This document shows, piece after piece, positions 1 through 12,206 of a DNA stretch of 64,000 bases. A model generated the notes under the pieces. That model was not told where the DNA came from. It did not search any database and saw nothing but the letters and a program-made list of their open reading frames with translations. Position 1 is the stretch's first letter; every line of letters begins with the position of its first letter. Origin of the DNA: Eopsaltria australis (Eukaryota > Chordata > Aves > Passeriformes > Petroicidae); NCBI GenBank assembly GCA_034509425.1, contig JAVTVJ010000373.1, positions 62,001 through 126,000 on the forward strand, given 5' to 3'. Made by a program: the position numbers and the translations under genes.

Positions 1-49
1 AATATTAAGCAAACAATTCAAAACAACAACAATAAATCAAAACCTAAAC

Positions 50-885
50 AAAACAGGGAAGTGGCTGATACACCTGAAGGCTGTGGTGACATTCAGCAGG
101 ACCTCAATAGACTGGAGAGAGGGATGAAAAGAAACATGATGATGTCCAATCAAAGGCAAATGCAGGGTTCTGCACCTGGGCAGGAATAACCCCAAGTGCC
201 AGCACAGGCTGGGGACTGACCTACTGGAGAGCAGCTCTGCGGAGAAGGACCTGGGGCTCCTGGTGGGTGACAAGCTGTCCATGAGTGAGCAGAGCCCATA
301 TGGCCAGGAGGGCCAATGGTGTCCTAGGGAGCATCGGGAAGAGTGTGGCCAGCAGGTCAAGGGAGATGATCCTGCCCCTCTACTCAGCCCTGGTGAGGCC
401 ACCTCTGGAATACTGTGTCCAGTTCTGGGCTCCTCAGCACAAAAAAGACAAGGAGCTACTCGAGAGGGTCCAACAGAGGCCACAAAGATGATGAGGGGTC
501 TGGAGCTTTTCTCTTCTGAGGAGAGACTGCGGGAGCTGGGCAGTTCAGCCTGGAGAAGAGAAGACTGAGAGGGAATCTCATTAATGCATATAAATTTCTC
601 AAGGACAGGTGCTAAGGGGATGGTGCCAGATTCTTTTGAGTGGTGCCCATTGAGAGGATAAGGAGCAATGGCCATAACTAAAACTCAAGAAATTTTGCCT
701 CAAAATGAGGCAGAACTTCCTTACACTAAGGGTGGAAGAACACTAGAACAGGCTGCCCAGGTCATGGAGTCTTCCTCTCTAGAAACATTCAAAACTCACC
801 TGGGCATGTTCCTGTGTAATCTGCTCTGGGTGACCCTGCCTTGGCAGCGAAGTTAGACTTGGAAAACTAAGAAAATACTCAGAGA
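50..885 (+). mobile_element. CR1 LINE fragment, 5'-truncated, 3' part of ORF2
   Basis: This is the 3' end of a CR1 non-LTR retrotransposon. The readable protein begins just after the reverse-transcriptase FADD box with ADTPEGC (codons from 64). It continues through [19 protein letters not shown] and [11 protein letters not shown] (about 370-470), then GLELFSSEERLRELG and SLETFKTHLG. These are stereotyped C-terminal blocks of avian CR1 ORF2. The frame is broken: the blocks fall in three different frames, with likely single-base losses near 480-490 and 540-548. The expected stop after CNLL reads TGG at 827-829. The canonical 3' UTR is only weakly visible after 855, so the right border is approximate. 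The copy is dead and has no endonuclease domain or catalytic FADD box. The family call comes from recalled features of CR1; the subfamily was not determined. Confidence 0.92.
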
Positions 886-3090
886 TGTGAGGCAGGAGGC
901 TACTTGGTAAGTGAAGAGGTTAGGCCAGACCAGACAGGTACATCTCCTCTGGTTCCCTGACCGAGATTGGTGCAGTGAGCTCAGTGTTTCCTGGCAGAGT
1001 GGTGCATAGGAAGAAGTCGGGTCAGAGTTTCAGGTCTCTTGCTGGATTTAAGGATCACATAGTCAAGGAGAAGCATATCGAGCCTACAAGCAGTGTGTGG
1101 GGTGGCAGGGATGAAGGAAAGGCGAAAGCAGTTTTCTCTAGCAGAAACCACCTCTCCGGGACAGAGGCTCACTGTTCCCAGCTGGGAGTCCCTGCAGATC
1201 AAAAAGCTTCCAGCTTGTACAGAGCAGGAGGAGAAGCAGCACCTTCCCACACACATTTTGGCAGGAGCTGAGTTCGGCTGCCTTGGAATGTGGCACAGAC
1301 AAGCCTTTCAGCATGCAGGAGTGCTGGGCACCACTGCCCTGAGGAAGGCATACTCAGGGGAGCACACTCCTCCTGAAAGTAGAAGTATGGTTTTATTGGA
1401 ATTTATTGGAATTTTTTAAGGAATGCAACACTGAAATAAAATATAGTTGGTCTGGCTGGGGCCCATCATGCATAAATAAAAACTAAAAGGATAAAAATTA
1501 AGGGTAGTAAAGGCAAATTCTCAAAATTTAGAAGCAGTCCTAGCGAAGGCAGCCTGTACATTCTTAATGCAGCTGCTTTAAGTGTACCAGTTCTTTGATC
1601 TAAGCAGCGTCACATCCAGCCACAGCAATGTGACAAAGCCCAGTTCTCCCAGGGCTTTGGCAAGATTACCAACCCAGGATCTCTAAGGAAAGGATAATGC
1701 TAGAGTATGGTGAATTCTCCACTTGAACACAGAGAACACAATTTATCATTTTGCAGTGGATTCGACTGGCAGGATGAAAAATCCTACTGTGCCTTAAAGG
1801 AGAAGTTGCTGACAGAGATAGAGAAGATGCCACTGTTTCCCCAGAAACCAAGAAAAAGATTCAGTCTCTGTTTCCTTCTCCTCAGCTGGGAACAGTAGGG
1901 CACTCTGACTCCATGGTGCTAATTAAAGATCAGATGTATTTTCAGACTTTGGGGATTCCTTCAGTACATAGATCAGTCATTCCTAAGTAACCCGCGTTGC
2001 TTCTTCTTTACTGTGCTCTTTGTTGGAATTTCTTTTTTTTTGACTCTTTGATCCAAATATTTGACTGGTGTAAATTGGTACCACTCCCTAGGGACTTAGT
2101 TTTTAAAGATAAAAGAAAAACGCTTTTTAAAAGTACTGCTTTGTCAGTCTGACGGTGAAAAGATGAATAAGAATGTCTGCTGCTTGCAGTACACAACTGA
2201 TTGCCTTAGTAATACAGTCAAAAATGAGTTGAAAGAACCCTGTACAGGACAAGTAATATCACTAGAGAAGTGGAAAGGTAACCCTGGCAGAGAGGTTTGT
2301 GGCAACCGGACTGAAAATGGGTATCAAAAGAACAATTAATGTGCTCTTTTTCTGCTCTTCAATTATGATCGAGCAAGCACAACTCTGGCATTTTATAGTG
2401 GGCTTGCTGAGCAAACTTTCTTTACTCATAGCAAGAGGTGTATGATCAGATAAAGTCACTATCACTTAGTGTAGAAGGAAATGCAGCACGAATGGCTCAG
2501 TCTCAGTACCTACAGCAGCCTGAACTGGAATCCCTTTTCCTTGTCATGATGCAACTGCAGTCATTATCAGTTCTCTAACAGCATGTTTCCCTCTGTCACA
2601 CAGGAAAACACACTGTGAATAATTTAAAAAAGATAAATTATGGTACAATTTCTGTTAGAATCAGTTTTTAGCTATTTATGCTATTTGAAGGCACATTCAT
2701 TAATATATTTTTCTTCTGGTGTAGGCTTTGTCATTTGCTATATATTTTGTACATGTACCTAGGTAGTCAGGACTAGCAGTTTTAGATGTACAAATAGACT
2801 TACAAATCCAGAGAGGACTGGTAAACCAGAATATTGAGATTTAGAAGAGTGAAAAGACTACTTTCTAGGACCTACAGTGTTGCAGATTTACCAGATTTTC
2901 CAGAAAAATTTTGGGAAATTTTCATTCCATGAGAAATGCATAGCCTAAATGGATGTCCTTAGATTTGTTTTATCAATTCATGATATGCAAAACTTCTTTC
3001 TTTGTCCTCACATTTTACCATTCATAGACTTGTCCTACCTGACTCTCAAGTGCCTATCACTCCTTTTTTGAAGGCTCCCAAACACCTTTG
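886..3090. other. Non-coding stretch, no gene recognised
   Basis: The part from about 886 to 1370 is more GC-rich than its surroundings and holds short open frames on both strands (up to 108 codons, none recognisable). It ends in a small direct repeat (ttattggaat, twice, near 1393-1412). It could be an old unassigned repeat or unique sequence. From about 1440 to 3090 the DNA is AT-rich, with no repeat family, exon or RNA gene that I can support. Confidence 0.5.
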
Positions 3091-3129
3091 GGTTTTTTTG
3101 GTGGGGGTTTTTTGTTTGTTTGTTTGTTG
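3091..3129. repeat. T-rich / (TTTG)n simple repeat
   Basis: A run of T and G tracts passes into about four TTTG units near 3111-3127. It is low-complexity sequence with no sign of an attached retroelement body. Confidence 0.85.
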
Positions 3130-3465
3130 CTTGGTCAACTTTTTTAATTAAAAAGAAAAGTTTCTATCTCCTCTTGAAGTCTTGACCAAAAGTAGGTCTC
3201 CCTGTGTGCCCTGGCACTGTGTCCATCAGGGGGTCTCCCTGTTCTCTTTGCAGCCCAAGTCTCTCCCCTGGAGTGTTTCTCACAGAGTTCTCTCAGCAGC
3301 AGAGTTACGTGACTATCCAGCAAAGAGCTTTTGGAGAAGCAAAGCTTCCTCTGATCCATTCCAGTAATGGGAAAAAGAAGAACACTGTCAGTAGTTACGT
3401 TAAGGTCCAAATGCTGAGCAAAGAATTCAAAAAGAGAATCAGCTGGGGGCAGGGTGCAAGAAAGA

Positions 3466-3492
3466 TGTGTGTGTGTGTGTGTGTGTGTGTGT
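3466..3492. repeat. (TG)n microsatellite
   Basis: An uninterrupted run of about 13 TG units. On the minus strand it encodes an alternating His-Thr stretch inside a spurious open frame. Confidence 0.97.
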
Positions 3493-3725
3493 ATGGAGGT
3501 ACTATGGCTATTAACAGTACTAGTGGCTTCAAGGGGTGGAGTATTGCAGACTAACAGCTTACTCAGCACTTCCATGAAATGTATTTTTTCTCATCTCAGT
3601 TTGAAAAGCCCCCTTTTCAAACAGGTGCCTGATACACCTTGTGCTAGAGCAAACTAACAGGTATTATATAACCTATTTCAAAATTAAAAGCACACTTTGC
3701 TAATGTCATTTGAATTTTGTTTTTC

Positions 3726-3773
3726 TTTTCCTATAGTGTCCCAAGGGAATTTTCCTATAGTGTCTCAAGGGAA
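3726..3773. repeat. 24-bp tandem duplication, two units
   Basis: Units 3726-3749 and 3750-3773 are adjacent and differ at one position (a C/T change in the CCCAAGG versus CTCAAGG part). The near identity suggests a fairly recent local duplication. No function is implied. Confidence 0.95.
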
Positions 3774-5342
3774 ACTAGTCAAAAAGAACAATTACATATA
3801 AATGCTGCTGGCAGAGTTGCAAACACACAGTATATTTATATTCCCAGGGTACCAGTGGAGAGTTTTTCCTGCTTTAGAGATGCTCTAGAAAGGGAATAAA
3901 CCAAAGCAGTACTGAGGCCCTTTCTATAATCACAGTTATATGTTGTATCAATTGTTCTGTAGAAATCAATGCTTTAATACTTAATATATATGCATTTAAG
4001 CTGAAAATGATGTCTTAAATATCATTTTTCCTAGTCACAGGTGGTAGAATCCTGGAGTTCCAGCTGCTGCTGTGTGTCTTCTACAATTGCTCATCTTCCT
4101 TGCTCTCCCTTCAGTTTTGTGATATTTGTCTTTCTTGGCCCCAACACAACATGGAAGGAGAATGTTGCCCTTTTTTACAGTGTAATAGCTGGGGGAGCAT
4201 AGAGAACCTGGAGAAGTAGGTTTGTGCCTGCATATCCTGAGCATGTGCGCTCACAATTTTATTAATATAAGTCTGTGAGCTTATTGTTCTTTTGAAAAAG
4301 ACTAAAGATCAAACTCTGTACTGAAGAACACAAATTGTAGATTTTGGGCTGTCTTGTGCCTCGGATCATAGCATACTCTTACTATGTCACACATTTCCAG
4401 TTAGAACCCTTGACTAGAAGCAGTGGTTTCTTCATCATAGACGGATCCAAACTGAGGCACCTGTTTGTTTATGGCATAAATTCCCTTCTGTCCTGTGCAG
4501 AATGAATCAACACATTCCCACATGTCTTCCTAATAGAGAACCTTACATTAGGAGCCAATAATAAAGTACATCTGGGAATATTTAGCCACCATATGCCTTG
4601 GCATAATTTGAATAAATATCAACGAACTGTGTGCTTGCTGGAATTAATGGAAACTGTGCTTTCATTAAATAAAATCATTACTTCCCAGTTATCCTATTTT
4701 AATAATAAAGTCCCCTCTAGGCAAAAAGTTTATTTCATAAAAGATCTATTTAAATGGGTAAAATTGTTCTGCTCATATTGTTACTTAACCAATTTCTACA
4801 TACAAAATGAAGGATATAATTCATATGCAGTACCCAAAATACATTATTATAGATGTATTCAGGAAAGAAAAACTCACTTTGTCAATAGAAATATTTCCAA
4901 AAACAAATTCAAGTAAAAATTACCAAAGAAAACCTTTAACGCACATTTACCTCTGCTTTATTTGGAAAGATTAACTCCTACACATTCCATTTTATTGCAC
5001 TATAGTTACACACAGGAAAATGTATCACCTATTTTAACTTTAGTTATCATAAAATTTTTGCTCTAAGGAGCAGGTAACAACCTTAAAATATCCTGTTTTA
5101 AAATTATGTTCCCTTTCTACTGTTATCCCAGGAATAATATCATACCAAACCTCTTTTTCAAGTACCCCCTAGAATAAGAATTTCAAGTGAACCATTCTTT
5201 CAACTTAATGGCAAGATATGGTTATTTTTATTTGTTGAAATTGTAATTATTTGCATATACAACCCTATCACTAGTAGTTCAAGAAAAATTACTTAAGATG
5301 TGATGGTGATATTAGACAGACTGATTAAATACAGCAGTATTT

Positions 5343-6140
5343 TAGAATCATAGAATAATTTTGTTTCGAAGGAACCTTAAAGATCATCTAGTTCCAACAC
5401 CCCTTCCACCAGACCATCAAAGCCCCATCCAACCTGGTGCTGGACACTTCCAGGAGTGAGGCATCCAGAGTTTCTCTGGGCAAACAGTTCCAGTATCTCA
5501 CCATCCCCATAGTAAAGAATTTGTTCCTAATATCTAATATAAACCTTCTCTCTTCTGGTTTAAAGCCATTACCCCATGTCCTATTACTTACTATCTGTCC
5601 TTGTAAGAAATCCTTCTCCAGCCCCCTTCCAGGCCCCCTTTAGGTACTGGAAGGTTGCTATAGGGTCTCCCCAGACGCTTCTCTTCTCCAGGCTGAACAA
5701 CCCCAACTCTCTCAGCCTGTCTTCATATAGAGGTGCTCCAGCCCTCTGACAATTTTCATGGCCCTCCTCTGCACTTGCTCCAGCAGATCCATATCCTTCC
5801 TATGTTGGGGGACCCAAGAACTGAGCATGTTACTGCAGGTGGGGACTCAAAAAGCAGAGTAGAGTGGTGGAATCCCCTCCTGTGACCTGCTGGCCATGCT
5901 GCTTTTGATGCAGCCCAGGATATGGTTGGCTTTCTGTGCTCTGAGTGCACATTCTCCAGTGATGTTGAGGTTCTTGTCCACCAAGACCCTCAAGTCCTTC
6001 TCTACAAGGCTGCTCTCAGCCTCTTTTCTTCCAAGCCTGTGTTTGTTCTTGGAATTGCCCCAACCCAAATGCAGGGACCTCATATTTGGCCTTGTTGAAC
6101 TCTGTGAGTTTTGCACACACCTGCCTCTCAAGCCTGCCAA
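5343..6140 (-). mobile_element. CR1 LINE fragment, antisense, 3' part of ORF2 and 3' UTR
   Basis: On the plus strand this starts with the reverse complement of a CR1 3' terminus (tagaatcatagaat, then a block reading like catctagttccaacacccc). Read on the minus strand, ORF2 blocks appear in order. LHLGWGN and EKDLRVLVDKNLNITG come first, then CALRAQKANHILGCIKSSMA and SRSQEGIPPLYSAF. Diverged DNA for the later blocks follows: the leucine-rich terminal segment, 'gcccagagaaactctggatgcc', and the 3' UTR. A readable frame covers only 5847-6140; the rest is broken by stops and indels. The subfamily differs from the copy at 50-885, because its 3' UTR is of the 'ggaactagatgatcttt' type. Confidence 0.93.
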
Positions 6141-6150
6141 GTGCCAAGTG

Positions 6151-6290
6151 CCCTGGAAGTGTTAAAAAAATCTTGTGGATGTGACACTTGGCAATGTGGT
6201 TCAGTGGTGAACATGATGGTGGTGCTGGGTTGATGGCTGGACTTGATGATCTTAAAGGTCTTTTCCAACCTTAATGATTCTGTGATTCTA
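6151..6290 (+). mobile_element. Short sense CR1 3'-end fragment
   Basis: Starting near ccctggaagtg, the sequence follows the sense 3' UTR of a CR1: a 'gtggatgtgacactt' block, 'ggttgatggctggacttgat', 'gatcttaaaggtcttttcc', and the terminal 'atgattctgtgattcta'. It has the opposite orientation to the CR1 on its left and to the relic on its right. It is therefore read as a separate, severely 5'-truncated insertion. A 7-bp direct repeat (gccaagt) lies at its left junction, 6135-6149. No clean target-site duplication was found, and a rearrangement is equally possible. Confidence 0.8.
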
Positions 6291-6350
6291 AGTCAGGTGG
6301 GACAATGTCAGATGCCTTGCACCAGTCCAAATAGAGCTATTACAGCAGTC
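6291..6350 (-). mobile_element. Probable CR1 reverse-transcriptase relic, antisense
   Basis: The reverse complement contains the DNA pattern of the LINE reverse-transcriptase 'YLDFSKAFDTVSH' box. A ggact block, a caaggcat block and a tgacattgtcccac block appear in order, but the reading frame is lost. Its orientation and order fit the 5' continuation of the antisense copy at 5343-6140. About 350-400 bp of expected intervening ORF2 are missing, as if lost around the sense insertion. The match was judged by eye and the right border is uncertain. Confidence 0.5.
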
Positions 6351-8727
6351 AGCCAGTTTGTCAGAACAATGTACCATTGATGATGAAACTCTTGTTCTAA
6401 TTATATAGTATTTGTGACTCAAAAAATAGATTACATTGCCCATGACACTGACAGCAATTTCAGTTTACAGTTGGTTCAGTTTTACGAGTGAGGTGATGGC
6501 TTCCTGGCAGAATCAATGGATCCCCTTGAGAGGTACCAGTGAAGATCACATCAATTTTTTCTCAGTTCTTCTAAAAATTACAAATTAATTAATAATTCAG
6601 AGGTGAGATTATACTTGTCTCTGAAAGTGATAACAATACTGTAGCTGCTGACAGTCATAAAGGCAGAAACAGCAAAACCACTCTCCCAAATCATTAAATT
6701 GATATCTTAGCTGAGAGTACTACTGTAAGTGATCTAATAAATAACTACATGACAGAGACTGTATTATCTCTGCTTTGGTTTTTCAATGATTTTAATGGAA
6801 GGAAAAAAATACTAACTCAAATTTTAATTATACCAGACATTCTTAGTAATTTTTTCATGGAGCTGTAGGGCATAGTGCATGCAAATACACATTCTCCAGG
6901 ATCTATTCCTTCTCCTTCTTTTTTAGAAGACTTTTCTTCTTTATAGAAATAAAAGGCACAAAACCACCTTGACATACATTTGTTTGTGAGTTTTAGGCAT
7001 CTGTAGTCTACTAGAAAAAGCAAACTGACAGCAATCTTTTTCGTGCATTGTGGGTAGCATGTCAAGCATGGCACATTGATTTCCCTTCCAGTGTTTCTCA
7101 TCCTATTTGGGCATTAGGGGAGAAGAGTGATTAATTGTCACCAAGGAACTGATCCATTATGTATGCAAGATGGGCTAGTATTTCTTAGGTCAGCAGCTGC
7201 ATTCAAGATTTTGGTAAAGAACATCATTGGGATAGTCCAGGAACAGAAAACAGATATATTAAAAGATTTCTCTCAGATACAAGAAAAGACTTTGTTTTGC
7301 AATACATAATTTTAGCAAACTTTATGTAAATATAGTAAAATACCCTGTCATTATTAAATAAGAAAGAACAAGAGATTAATTTAATCTTGCAAATGACACT
7401 AAAATACCAAAAAGTCCCAAAGAGAAAGCTTGTCTATATCATACAGTACTGTGAAAATGCTCTATAGTTATTTTTTTACTCCTCATGAGACCCAAGGTTT
7501 TCCCCTGTGCTTTGAGGGAGTGAATCTTCCCTCAAGCTGAGGGACAGGGGCAGAGCACACAGAGGTGTAGCAGGTAGAAAGGGGGATGTAAGCAGCACCT
7601 TTTACATTTACTCTTTGGAAGTAGCTCACTCCTGTCCTGAAACTTCCACAGGTGATCTGAAATACCTTCATCCCTGCCACATCCCAAGGGCAGTTTCAAG
7701 GGTTTAACACTTTGAACTCGGTTAGGTGGCCCACCTGGACGTTGATCTGAGCTAAACACACTATGAAATTGAATTCAGGGCTGCAGTTTTGTGTGGCAGC
7801 CATGGCATGGTCCTGGGTAGAATTTATGCTGTGTCTGCAGCTGTAACGCTCTAGGGCTGCCCATGAATGCATACAGCATCCCAAGGGACAGTCAGAGCTC
7901 TGTGAGACTTGCCACGGGGGTAAAGGAACACCTAATAGCAGAGTGGCTGGGAATCCCTGCCTTGCTTCCCAGTGTTCATACAAAAGGAGCTACCTTCTCA
8001 TTCCTTGCCTATTTTTCTTCTGTCCCGAAGAAGTTCTGTGCAAGGGAATTCACTGGTGTCGTCATTAGCATGATAGCATCATGCAGCAGTTGCTTTCACG
8101 TCCAAAACACTTTGCAAGCATTAGTTTAATTGATCTTTTGCATGAATCAAGATAAAAGAGTATTTTATCATCATTGTGTGAACATAACCTAGACTTCCTC
8201 TTTTTGATAAGCTGTTTCTGAATATTTCTGAGATTTTTCTGCTCACAAATCTTTTGCTAGCTAGCGTATATAAGGATAGCTTTCAAAGACTTACTCAGAA
8301 TATTAAAATCTTAACTATTGATTGTGGCTTGCATTGATTTTAATGGGTTTGTTCCTGGCAGTGTGATTTTCATAGCTTTGGTATTGGTTCTCTTTATTTA
8401 TTTATATTCAAGACTTTATTCTTTGGATAGCTGAGGTAGCACTGCAAATTACTTTTGAAGATTTTGCTGTATGTGGTCATGTCCTAGTACCAGTTAAGAG
8501 CATATAGTCTGGCCTAAAGGTTCTGGGCCTGCTGAGCTATCAAATTCACTTTGGTGTGTATCCTGCCCATGTGAATACATATATGAGCTTCAGTGACTCA
8601 GTGGGAGCACACTTGCTAATCTTTAAGAGCTCTGCATGAAACACCACAGCATCTGTTCCCATCTTTATGAGCTCCCAGTAAAAATGATGCCTTACAAATG
8701 GAGTGCAGAAATATCTGTAATTAAACT

Positions 8728-8748
8728 AAAAAAAAAAAAAAAAAAAAA
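8728..8748. repeat. Poly(A) tract (21 A)
   Basis: A pure A run follows ttaaact. It might mark the tail of a retrocopied transcript, but the preceding 300 bp show no recognisable coding sequence and no canonical AATAAA nearby. It is annotated only as a homopolymer. Confidence 0.95.
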
Positions 8749-11700
8749 GCACACACTACCATAATGAGGATTTAAAAAGCAGCTGATATCCATAAAATGT
8801 GTTTTGAGATTCTTATTTCCTAATCAAGAAGATACATTGTCTTATTTCCTATATCAGGGAGAATCATAATTCCTATGGCATTGCTATTACTGGTTGTGTT
8901 ACTGTATAATTTCAGGATTGAGATTTCAGGCTACAAAGCTTCACCATATAAAAACACAATGAAGTAAAGCCCCCTATCCCAAATAATTTGCCATATAGGA
9001 AAAACCAGGCAGATGTACGAAACAGATAGAGGCAGAACAAGATACCAATTTTTTAGCAAACCACTGTAAACAATGGTCATCACATGTGCCATCCTTTCAA
9101 AGAGTTTTTAGCTCTAGAAATTGATGTGATCAATAGGTTCAGAGTAATATCATTCTCTACATTAATTTGCTGTTTCATATAGTCAGTAAATTCATATTTA
9201 TCAGTTAACTGAATATTTAGTTCTCCATTTCAGTCCTCTGGGGTCTGAAGAAATGAACTGCTGAGGAATTTTACTGAGAAGCAACCACATGCATTTCCAA
9301 TATTGATTTAGTTTCTGATATTGAACTTCTTACTTCTCTAAATTGCAGATACAGATGGGAAATGATTGTGTGGGACCTGCAGGAAAATTCCAGTACATTG
9401 AAAACCAAGCATCCCAAATATGAATATAAAATAAATATATGGATGCAAAATAAAAATTACTAGTACCAGTGCCTAAAATTCATTGTTACTTCTGAACATC
9501 AGCAAATTATCTACCTACTGAAAAAATGTTGTAAAATATGTGGAGACATTATGTTCTAGCTAGATCATTTTTCCTATTTTCAAGTTTTAACTTTTTTTAT
9601 AGTCTATTTAACAGACACACACAAAGTCAAGATTGGTGAGCTGTTTTCATATGCTCTCAAATGCATTTTCTTATGTGATCTCTTTAAAAGTGATATAAAG
9701 AAACAGTGCACAATCTCTGATTGCAACTCTGAAATGTATTATTATTTAGATAGAGCCTTTTGTTATGCAAATTGCATGCTACTGCATCTCAAGATGAGAA
9801 GTGATCATGGACAGTGAAATGAAGAGGAAAGAAATGAAAAGATGGACAGCAGAGGAATTTTATTTATTTGACTAAAGGCTGAAAATGCACAAAATGGGGT
9901 AGGTACAAGGATATGAAAAGCCTGACGTCTCAGATAAACACAGATTGAAATTAAGAAAAAGTGAAAGCAAAACAAGTAAATACATTTAACTTTGTGTTTA
10001 TATAACATATTAAAGAGTTTGGCACCTTTTCCCCCTTTTTTTAAAAATCAGACAAGTATTTCTTGTTTTAGCTAATGACACAGTGATAGGAAACATTTTC
10101 ACCTTTCCTTCATTGACCATTTCAAATGGTTCTGACCCATTTGCTCACTATGTCATCTAAGACTTAATAACTTGGTAATTGCTGACTTTCTTGGTTGCCT
10201 AAGAACAAATTCCTACTTTAATTTGAATGCAGTGTCCATTTATATTCATAAATAATGACATAAAGTATTGCTGAAGTGGTTTTTCTAATTGTTCTATTTA
10301 TGTAGAACGTAATAGTCCTCAGCCTCTAAAAAAGCCCACTTTTACAGTGTTTTACTAACTTTCCTTGTCTCCTCATCCCAGGTGTGTGTGAGAAATCCAC
10401 TGTGAAATGCTAAGTCTTTCTGGCATTTTGTAGGATATTCAGCGGAACATTGGACACTACACTGATCCACATGAGAGACGTGCAGGGAGAAACTTACAGA
10501 TAGAAGGAAAACAGGAATCTTTCAGCTTAAGGCCTGATGGCCATTTTCCTAAGCTGCCCCTGCTAGATAGCTTACCTTGTTAATATTTACAGTGCAATAA
10601 TGGTTATCTCTTTCCTGACAGTGCAGGTGGAATCTGTCGAGCTGTTTGTTCTGTTAACACTCTAGGCCCTACAGCTCTTATCATAGACTATGGAGAAAAC
10701 TCAGTCCTCTTAATGATACAAAATTAACATAAACTTTTTCTCTCCTGCATATTCAAGTCTTCTTCTTCTAAGCATAACATGCCTGTTGATATTCTTTGCA
10801 AGGGAAACACCATCAGGCCTGCATAATTGATCTGAAGTTACAAGTTCTCGCTTTTCTCATCGATATTCACTTCAAATCCCATTCCTGCAGCTGGTGCCAG
10901 CTGGCATACAAGAATGCAGTAGGGCAAGCAGACAATCTTCTTTCACTGTAAAACCCCCACTATTCCTTCACAAAATTTGAAGCTACCCTGACAGGAGTTG
11001 CAGCCTTGGCACTGTGGAAACAAGCTGGTTCACTGTAGTAATCACTGTCTTTACATTACCATCCTCTCACAGACATCTATTGCATTGCAGAAAGCAATCT
11101 GATAGGAAAGCTCCCTAGAAAATTCAATCTAGTTACTAGATGCAATACTGGCATATTAGTGTGAATATCTATTGCAATGAACTTCAGTGTCCTGGGTCAT
11201 TCATAGAACAAGACTAGGAAACTTAGAAACCATTCCAGGTCTTAAGGGTCTCTGAATTAATGACATTGGTGAGGAGATGATATTCAGCCAATCTTGACAA
11301 AATAAAATGCCATCTAACTGGTTTGTGCTTCTTCTACAGCCTTTCAACACCTCCAAAAAATTCAGACAGCAGTATGTACCTCATTGTCCAGACCTCTTCT
11401 GTAAAGTGTGGTTCTCTCAGACCCTCTACATCCACACCTTACCCTGCACTATGTTGTTACTAGTTTCCTGAAAGAATTGGCCTTGTTGATGAACTTCTGA
11501 CACAGACCTGAGTTTTCACATAAAGCCAGGTCTCTTCACTTGTCTAGAATTTCGAGACATTTTTGAATTGGATAGTGACTGCACCCTCTGTTTGCCTTTT
11601 GCTTTCACCTTCTTTCACCTTCCACAGAAAGACGATATCTTTCAGCAAAGTTACTTCCTTAAGTGAATATAAGCTTTACCACAATCCAGCAAGAAGATTA

Positions 11701-12191
11701 AAATCAATTTTACCTTGTTTTTCCAAGGCTATGAGGCACGGAACTAAGTGAACATCTGTTGTCCAAGTACAACCAACACAGCTCTACAGGAAAAAGCCTA
11801 TAGAATTCTAAGTAAATTCAATCCTGAAAGAAAACAAACAAAAAACCCCAACAATTTTATACTCCTCCTGCAGAGTGTCGACTGCCCAGGACTTGCTGCC
11901 ACAGTATCATTTCTTTAACAGGCTTAGCAGCCAGTGTGAGCACAATGCAATTGAAATCAGTGGAGCTCTGCTCAGCTGAATCAGCTGAGGATATAACTAT
12001 AAACTGGAATATTAAAATTCACAAACACTCTCTGTTACTGAGTATGCCACTCTGCAGTTCTGCTAAAGCACAGTAGAGAGATGGGAAAATATGTAAATAA
12101 ATTTCTAATACTGCAGCTTTAGGTTTAAGTGTATGGAAATAAAATTAGCAACATGCTGGCATAAAATCTCTGCAGTTAGAAACAGTAGCAG

Positions 12192-12206
12192 CAACAACAA
12201 CAACAA
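12192..12206. repeat. (CAA)5 microsatellite
   Basis: Five perfect CAA units, preceded by a degenerate AGCAG stretch. Confidence 0.95.

Larger units (their letters stand above)
3130..5342. other. Non-coding stretch between CR1 copies
   Basis: About 3170-3440 is relatively GC-rich. A 143-codon minus-strand frame crosses it, but that frame runs through the TG microsatellite and shows no known domain. The remainder, especially 4580-5300, is strongly AT-rich and carries many TAAT-type motifs. I see no exon, RNA gene or recognisable transposon here apart from the separately listed microsatellite and tandem duplication. Confidence 0.5.

Noticed and set aside
263..568. 101-codon and 68-codon plus frames as possible small genes
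   Set aside because: Both are broken pieces of one CR1 ORF2 read in different frames.
3144..3575. 143-codon minus-strand open frame
   Set aside because: It runs through the TG microsatellite (an alternating His-Thr run), has no known domain, and overlaps open frames on the other strand.
5847..6140. 97-codon minus frame as a host gene
   Set aside because: Its sequence consists of standard CR1 ORF2 blocks, so it belongs to the LINE fragment.
8400..8748. Processed pseudogene ending in the A21 tract
   Set aside because: The upstream sequence has no recognisable coding content, no AATAAA in the right place and no flanking duplication that I could find.
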